Positions 15,515 through 20,983 of a stretch of DNA of 20,983 nt are shown here, piece by piece. Location: positions 1 through 20,983 of the forward strand of contig JBBIGV010000063.1 in assembly GCA_037447335.1 (NCBI GenBank). The letters run 5' to 3'. How positions within the stretch are numbered: position 1 is the stretch's first letter; the number at the start of each line of letters is the position of its first letter. A model generated the notes under the pieces. It had not been told where the DNA came from, did no database searches, and saw only the letters and a program-made list of their open reading frames with translations. Position numbers and translations under genes: made by a program. The stretch comes from JBBIGV01 sp037447335 (lineage in GTDB: Bacteria; Bacteroidota; Ignavibacteria; Ignavibacteriales; Ignavibacteriaceae).

Positions 15515-15563
15515 AAGAATCTCAGGCTGCTATTCCTTGCTGTATGAAATGGAAAGGGATGAG

Positions 15564-15650
15564 ATGCTGAAACCTGTCTCCACATGGCAGTCGGGCAAGG
15601 GCGGGCAAGTTCAGTAAGACATTGCAGAGAGTCGTGTCATTCAGAATGAC
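15564..15650. repeat. Dispersed intergenic repeat, copy 1
   Basis: ATGCTGAAAC (15564-15573) and a 32-nt block at 15619-15650 (ACATTG, CAGAGAG, then GTCATTCAGAATGAC) recur in the same order after the next gene. GTCATT and AATGAC form a small palindrome. The middle portion differs between copies. ATGCTGAAAC and GTCATTC elements resemble repeats common between genes in Ignavibacteria and relatives. Confidence 0.6.
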
Positions 15651-15766
15651 CGGGTATAAAAAAAATTACTTTTCATCAGCTTCCGCCTTAACAGAAAACT
15701 CACTAATTTTATTTAAGAATTTTAAAACAACTTTCGTACAAACAAATATTAACATGGAAAGGGGAA

Positions 15767-17827
15767 ATGAAAGTGAAATTTTTATCAGCATTCATACTAA
15801 TTGTAATTTTTATATCAACTTCACCTGCCTCAATTGCACAATGGGTTCAAACCAGCGGACCTGATGGCGGTACTGCAGGCGCATTCGCATACGACGGCTA
15901 TCGCATCTATGCCGGTATGCAGCCCGGAGGAGTTTTCATCTCAACTAATAATGGACAGAACTGGCAAAGAAGCAATTCTGGCTTACCCGCGCATGCATCC
16001 ACAATATCTTTTCTGCTTGTAAAAGATGACCTCGTATTTGCCGTAATGTATTCGCCGGGCGTTTACGTATCGTCCGATTCCGGAAATACCTGGCAGCAAT
16101 CCGGCAGCGGATTGCCTAATTCCACTATGAGATTTATCGGTAAAGCTGAATCATACCTGTTTATCGGAGTTGGTTATCTTGTGTACAGATCAACAGATAA
16201 CGGTGCAAGCTGGGCTTACAGCGCACTCGGCATTGGCAGCAGCGAACCAAAATCTTTTTACTATAAAGATAGCCTTTGCTTTGTTGGAACTTCTAACGGA
16301 TTTTATGTATCGGATAACTTCGGCGATAATTGGTCGGAAAGAAGCAGCGGACTGATCAATAAAAATATAAAAGATATTATCGGACTGGAAGATTATCTCT
16401 TCGTTTATACCGATGACGGGATTTACAGAAGTTCAGATAACGGATTGAACTGGACAATGACCGCATCCGGATTTCCGTACTTAATTTATGCAAAGTTTGA
16501 GGCAATCGGCTCCGACCTTTTTGTTACTGCAGGCGACTGGGGTGTTTACAGATCAACGGATATGGGATTAATCTGGGATCCGTTCGGAAACGGTTATCCT
16601 GAATCAACTACAGTAACTTTGTTAAGTATCAACAGCTCGCTGTTTGCCGGAAACAGCTCAGGGATCTACAGCGTTGAATACCCGGATACAGAGTGGGTCC
16701 GCCGCTGCAACGGCTTGTATGCTGTAAACATTTCCTGCTCGGCTAAGAAAGATAATATTATTCATGCAGGCGGAGCGAACGGTCAGATTTTTATTTCCTC
16801 TGATTATGGCGAAAGCTGGATAACCAAAAAAATCCCGGGCATTTCAAACAGTATTAAGTGTATAGCATTATTGGGTGATACCATCTTTACCAGCAGCGGA
16901 TGGCTTCTTTATTACTCAACCGATGGCGGTGACACCTGGTTTACCGTAAATCTTTATGCTTCACAGATTACTTCACTGGCTATTCGTGATAATGAAATAT
17001 ATGTCGGCACTTCAAACGTTGATGGCGTGTGGCGTTCAACAGACGGCGGAAATTCCTGGATGCAGGTAAATAACGGACTGACAAATATCTATATCAACGC
17101 TGTCGAAACGGATGAAGTAAATGTTTATGTTGGTACGCAGGAAGGTCTTTTTATTTCATCTGATAATGGAAATAACTGGGTTAAAGCGGCTGGTGGATTC
17201 CCGACAAACCTTTTTGTTACAACAATTAAAGCTTTCGACAACACAGTCTATGCTGGTGGAATTTACGGATTATACCGCTCAACAAACTATGGAAGTAACT
17301 GGCAATGGAAGGGGTTTTCGAATCAGATAGTGCAAGCTATTGAAGGCAGGGACAGTATCGTATTCGCAGGTACTGTTATGGGAGGTGTGTTTTTATCAAC
17401 CAACTACGGCAATACATGGAATAACAAAAGTGCGGGGCTGCCGGATTTAAATCCCTCCACTTTAGTATTAATCAACGATGTGCTCTTTACCGGAATCAGA
17501 GGACACAGCATGTGGAAAAATTCCTCGCTCCTAACCGGTATAAAAGAGTATGCCGGCGCACCTGATAAATTTATTTTATATCAGAATTATCCAAATCCGT
17601 TTAATCCATCTACAAGCATTCGGTTTACTGTAAGCAATTCACAGTTAGTTACATTAAAAGTTTTTGATATTCTCGGAAAGGAAGTAGCTGTACTTCTTAA
17701 TAAAGAATTATCGGCGGGACACTATGAAGTTGAATTTGACGGGCGTAATCTTTCAAGCGGAATATATTTCTACAGGCTGCAAAGCGGAGAATTTTCCGAA
17801 ACAAGGAAAATGATATTGATGAGATAA
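15767..17827 (+). CDS. Secreted Asp-box (BNR) propeller protein with type IX sorting domain
   Basis: The 686-residue product has a signal peptide ending at about residue 25 (SIA-QW). Residues 30-600 hold about twelve Asp-box-like repeats (S-x-D/N-x-G-x-x-W: SSDSGNTW, STDNGASW, SSDNGLNW, STDGGDTW, STNYGNTW and others), each after a GVY- or GLF-type strand. This implies one or two beta-propellers of the sialidase/Ycf48 type; no sialidase active-site set was recognised, so a binding role is as likely as a catalytic one. Residues 607-686 are the 80-residue type IX sorting domain (NYPNPFNPST, VFDILGKEV, GIYFYRL, ending RKMILMR). It is close kin to the domain of the Kelch protein. The start follows AAAGGGG. 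A dispersed repeat lies on each side of the gene. Confidence 0.9.
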   Translation: MKVKFLSAFILIVIFISTSPASIAQWVQTSGPDGGTAGAFAYDGYRIYAGMQPGGVFISTNNGQNWQRSNSGLPAHASTISFLLVKDDLVFAVMYSPGVYVSSDSGNTWQQSGSGLPNSTMRFIGKAESYLFIGVGYLVYRSTDNGASWAYSALGIGSSEPKSFYYKDSLCFVGTSNGFYVSDNFGDNWSERSSGLINKNIKDIIGLEDYLFVYTDDGIYRSSDNGLNWTMTASGFPYLIYAKFEAIGSDLFVTAGDWGVYRSTDMGLIWDPFGNGYPESTTVTLLSINSSLFAGNSSGIYSVEYPDTEWVRRCNGLYAVNISCSAKKDNIIHAGGANGQIFISSDYGESWITKKIPGISNSIKCIALLGDTIFTSSGWLLYYSTDGGDTWFTVNLYASQITSLAIRDNEIYVGTSNVDGVWRSTDGGNSWMQVNNGLTNIYINAVETDEVNVYVGTQEGLFISSDNGNNWVKAAGGFPTNLFVTTIKAFDNTVYAGGIYGLYRSTNYGSNWQWKGFSNQIVQAIEGRDSIVFAGTVMGGVFLSTNYGNTWNNKSAGLPDLNPSTLVLINDVLFTGIRGHSMWKNSSLLTGIKEYAGAPDKFILYQNYPNPFNPSTSIRFTVSNSQLVTLKVFDILGKEVAVLLNKELSAGHYEVEFDGRNLSSGIYFYRLQSGEFSETRKMILMR

Positions 17828-17840
17828 TCAGCACCTTGAA

Positions 17841-17907
17841 ATGCTGAAACATCCGTTAACTAACGGACAGCATGACATTGACAGAGAGCCGGGTCATTCA
17901 GCATGAC
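17841..17907. repeat. Dispersed intergenic repeat, copy 2
   Basis: ATGCTGAAAC (17841-17850) and a block at 17875-17907 (ACATTG, ACAGAGAG, then GTCATTCAGCATGAC) match copy 1 before the propeller gene, at about 27 of 32 bases for the second block. Between them, TCCGTTA (17852-17858) and TAACGGA (17861-17867) form a tight hairpin that may also end transcription of the propeller gene. Confidence 0.6.
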
Positions 17908-17964
17908 AGTGGCAGAGAATGCTCACCACAAAACCCCCGGAACGGTTACCTGATGTACAGAATG

Positions 17965-20700
17965 TTATTCCTTCCAATCCGGAATTCTGCCCGGCGTCCA
18001 TGGCGCTTTCAGTTTATCCATTTCAGATTCAAGATTCTTTGCATCAATTTCTATTAAACTCTGTAAATCACGTAACACAATCCTGAATTCATCCGCAGCT
18101 ATCTGATAATTATTTACATAAGAAGTGGTTGGTGCTGATGTTGTCCGCCATAAATTGCCCGAAACTTCATTCAACCTGTTCCAGATAGTTGGATTAGTTG
18201 GTTCGTTAGAGCTGCTTATTGTTTCATCTCGTACAAGAACTGTATATATCTCTTTATTTTTCAGAAGTATTCTGTCTGCCAGTTCCGTCAAACGGTGAGG
18301 AGCTTTTTCGGTCTGCCGCAAAGCAATTTTAATTATTTCAATTCTTGCTGAAAGGCTGTTCACTGTTTCAACTGCAACTGTTACAGCACGGCTTAGTTCC
18401 GCAACTTTCTTCTGGAATGCAACAAGTTCATTTCTGTCTGCTGCAGCTTGTAGTTTTCATTCTCAAGAGTTTTTTCATCAATCTCTCTTAAAGGAGAATA
18501 ATTATCAAGTATGTAGAATCCTCTTCCGAAAGCAGCAAGCACAAGATCATTTTCACGGCGCTGAATATCCATATCTCTCACTGCCTGTGTGGGCAGATCT
18601 CCTTTTAGCTGAATCCAGGTTTTCCCTCCGTTGATGGTAAAGAAAACACCATACTCTGTTCCGGCAAAAAGCAGATCGGGTTTGATATGATCCTGATTCA
18701 ATGAGTAAACGACCTGCGGTTCTTTCAAATCGCCTGTAACTGATCTCCAGCTTCTTCCGCGGTCATTGCTTACAAGAATATATGGTTTAAAATCGGAACG
18801 TTTATGATTATCAAATGCTGCATAAACTGTGTTAGCATCATGAAGAGAAGCAAACAGGCAGCTTACATAAGTCATTTCAGGAACGCCGGGGAATGTTTCG
18901 ATTTTTCTCCATATTTCACCGCCGTTTTCCGTTACCTGTATAAGCCTGTCGTCTGTTCCAGCATAAATCAAACCTTCAACTAAAGCTGATTCTGAAAGTG
19001 AAACTATATTTCCGTAAAAAGATGTTGATGCATTTTTAGATACTGCATCCACACTCCAGACTTTATCCATTACGGGCAGCCTGTTTCTGTCAACCTGTCT
19101 TGTAAGATCGTCACTTATAACCTGCCAGGTATTTCCCCTGTCATCACTTCTGAAAACTTTATTAGCCGCAGCATAAAGTCTGTTTGCATGCGGACTGATA
19201 ATCAGCGGAGTATCCCAGTTCCACCTGTAAGGTTCTTCGACCGGTCTTTCCTGTGGTTTGATGCTTAATCTTTCGCCGCTATGCATATCATATCTTGTTA
19301 AACCGCCATACCGCCACTGACAATAAATGATGTTCGGGTTTTCAGGGTCGGTAAGAGCTTCATATCCATCGCCGCCGACAAGCGGAATATAATCTGCATT
19401 AACAATGCCTTCATTATTAATTGTTTGGGAAGGAACTATCATGCTGTTATTATCCTGTGTTCCTCCCATTACACGGTAGAACGGCTCATAGTTATCAACA
19501 CTTACTCTGTAGAACTGTGTAATCGGAAGATTATCTTTAAAGTGAAATGTTTCGCCAGCATCAAATGTTTCATAAATGCCGCCATCGCCGCCAATCAAAT
19601 AATGATCAGTATTACCCGGGTTTATCCAGAGGGCATGGTCATCAACATGTCTTCCCTTCAAAGAGATGTTTTCGAAAGTTTTTCCGCCGTCTTTTGTAAT
19701 TACAGAGCGTGTATCGAGAACATAAACTTTATTTACATCGGCAGGATCGCAGACAATCTCGCTGTAATACTGCGGACTTGAATTTTTATAATTACTCATC
19801 TTCCCCCAGCTTGCACCGCGGTTTGTAGTTCTGAAGAAACCACTCTTATCATCTGCAGCTTCTATAATTGCATAAACATAATCGGGATTAACTGGAGAGA
19901 TGGCAAGCCCGATTCTTCCAACATCACCGGAAGGTAAACCGCTTGTAAGCTTATTCCATGTCTTGCCGGCATCTGTTGATTTGTAAATAGCAGACTCCGG
20001 TCCGCCGTTTATTAGTGTCCATACGTGTCTTCTTCTCTGGTAAGAAGCTGCATAAAGCATCGGGGTTACGCGGGTCCATTACAACATCTGTTACACCGGT
20101 ATTTTCACTTATGTAGAGAACAGAATCCCATGTAGTTCCATAATCAGTTGATTTGTACAAACCTCTTTCACCTCCGGGACCCCACAAAGGACCTTGTGAA
20201 GCGACATAAATTACTTTTGAATCACGGGGGTCAATTAATATTTTTGCAATGTGTTCTGATTTTTTCAGCCCGATATTTTTAAAGCTTTTGCCGCCATCTT
20301 CAGAGCGGTAAACACCATCACCCCACGAAACACTCCGCTGATTGTTGTTCTCGCCTGTTCCAACATAAACAACGTGATGATTGTTTGGGTCTAATGTTAC
20401 ACAACCGATTGAATGGGAACCATATTTATCGAAGATTGGCTGCAATGTAGTGCCAGAGTTGTTTGTCTTCCAAACATTTCCGCATGCAACTGCGACATAA
20501 TATTCATGATAGTTATAAGGATTGACTGCGAAATCCGTAACCCTGCCGGATGTAACAGCCGGACCGATTGAACGGAACTTCAATCCATTAAATGTTGAAG
20601 ATTTATATGGATTTTTATCCTTGTCAGATTCATCATTCTGTGCAGATACTGAAGTGATTAAAAAAAGTGCGGCAAAAATGAATAGCAAAGAACGCAGCAT
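17965..20700 (-). pseudogene. Sortilin-like (VPS10/BNR) propeller protein with two frame breaks and an internal deletion
   Basis: The start MLRSLLFIFAALFLITSVSAQ at 20700 is a clear signal peptide; the longer frame from 20856 is not needed. About eleven Asp-box repeats follow (RSEDGGKSF, KSTDYGTTW, KSTDAGKTW, RSDDRGNTW, TINGGKTW), then GRGFYILDNYSPLRE. The first break is at 20052-20061: NPDAL must continue as YAASYQRRRHVW, which needs two extra bases or one fewer. The second is at 18438-18446, where ENENYKL meets AADRNELVAFQKKVAEL in another frame. Relatives I recall carry about 200 residues between these two parts, so a deletion of roughly 600 bp is likely there. The C-terminus (APWTPGRIPDWKE) is typical and has no type IX sorting domain. 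Family members are secreted and often called glycosyl hydrolases without proof. Confidence 0.75.
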
Positions 20701-20953
20701 AACAAACTCCGGAGTTGTGACGATTATTAAAGAATTAACAAGATTACCAATAAGCAAACTTAGAGGAGTTATAAATTTTTTCCAAAGAATTTTAGTAATG
20801 TTTTGAAAGAAATTCATGAAACTGCAGGCTGGTCCTCCGGGGAAGAGACGATTCACTTTCTCAGTAGTGTTAACATTTCAATAGAGTTTTAAAACATTTT
20901 ATTGCAAAAGTTATCTCAACATTTATAATTAAAATATTAATTATCTCTGCCAT

Positions 20954-20974
20954 AAAAAAGCCTGCTGTGAGGCT
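20954..20974 (-). terminator. Terminator of a minus-strand gene outside the window
   Basis: Read on the minus strand, AGCCT and AGGCT form a stem around CACAGC and are followed by a run of six T. It would end transcription entering from beyond the right edge, and so isolate the sortilin-like gene's own promoter somewhere in 20701-20950. Confidence 0.6.
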
Positions 20975-20983
20975 GACCAAAAA

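Larger units (their letters stand above)
15443..15766. other. Intergenic region with hairpin and dispersed repeat
   Basis: These 324 bp contain a terminator-like hairpin close to the TM2 gene and a copy of a dispersed repeat, both listed separately. The last 100 bp are AT-rich and lead to an AAAGGGG stretch just before the next start codon. No gene is recognised. Confidence 0.6.

Noticed and set aside
20701..20856. N-terminal extension of the sortilin-like protein
   Set aside because: The methionine at 20700 starts a classic signal peptide. The extension would bury it 52 residues inside the protein.

Overview
The window most likely comes from a member of the Ignavibacteria or a close relative in the Bacteroidota/Chlorobi group. 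Two large secreted proteins end in the 80-residue type IX secretion sorting domain, in the NYPNPFNPxT form typical of that class. There is also an OmpA protein with thrombospondin type 3 repeats, a sortilin-like propeller protein, weak Shine-Dalgarno sites and one good TTG-N20-TAnnTTTG type promoter. No rRNA, tRNA, CRISPR array or transposase gene was seen.

Layout. 1-1811: the end of a lost type IX cargo gene, followed by a complete Kelch-propeller cargo gene. 2064-3587: an OmpA/TSP3 outer-membrane protein with a strong terminator. 3684-6208: peptidase T and a U32-family protein, closely spaced and probably co-transcribed. 6305-7093 (minus): a short-chain dehydrogenase. 7094-7734: a gene-free stretch with a perfect 30-bp palindrome and degenerate repeats. 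7735-9280: an outer-membrane barrel gene broken by a frameshift and an in-frame stop. 9281-9701: more intergenic repeats, one of them MITE-like. 9702-10937: an O-antigen ligase-like membrane protein. 10975-13607 (minus): a three-gene operon of a double ferredoxin-like protein, a DUF438/hemerythrin/PAS protein and a DUF1858-DUF2249 protein. 13778-14439: a divergent cobalamin-binding protein with a frameshift in a run of nine A. 14758-15442: a DUF2752 and TM2 membrane protein pair. 15767-17827: an Asp-box propeller cargo protein, flanked on both sides by copies of a dispersed repeat. 17965-20700 (minus): a sortilin-like propeller gene with two frame breaks and an apparent internal deletion. The window ends in a minus-strand terminator of a gene outside it.

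The most interesting part is 10975-14439. The cobalamin protein keeps the W-x9-EH and E-x-H-x-x-G motifs of the CarH light-sensing domain but has no DNA-binding domain, which makes it AerR-like in plan. It is divergent from an operon whose products carry iron-sulfur, di-iron and PAS sensor signatures. Between them lie a candidate promoter and a 10+10 bp dyad that could be an operator. A light- or cobalamin-linked redox or nitrosative stress response is a reasonable hypothesis, but it is inference.

Five coding lesions (four frame breaks and one stop) fall in three otherwise well-conserved genes. Two of the frame breaks are in A runs. Sequencing or assembly error, real gene decay and transcript slippage cannot be told apart from the sequence alone.
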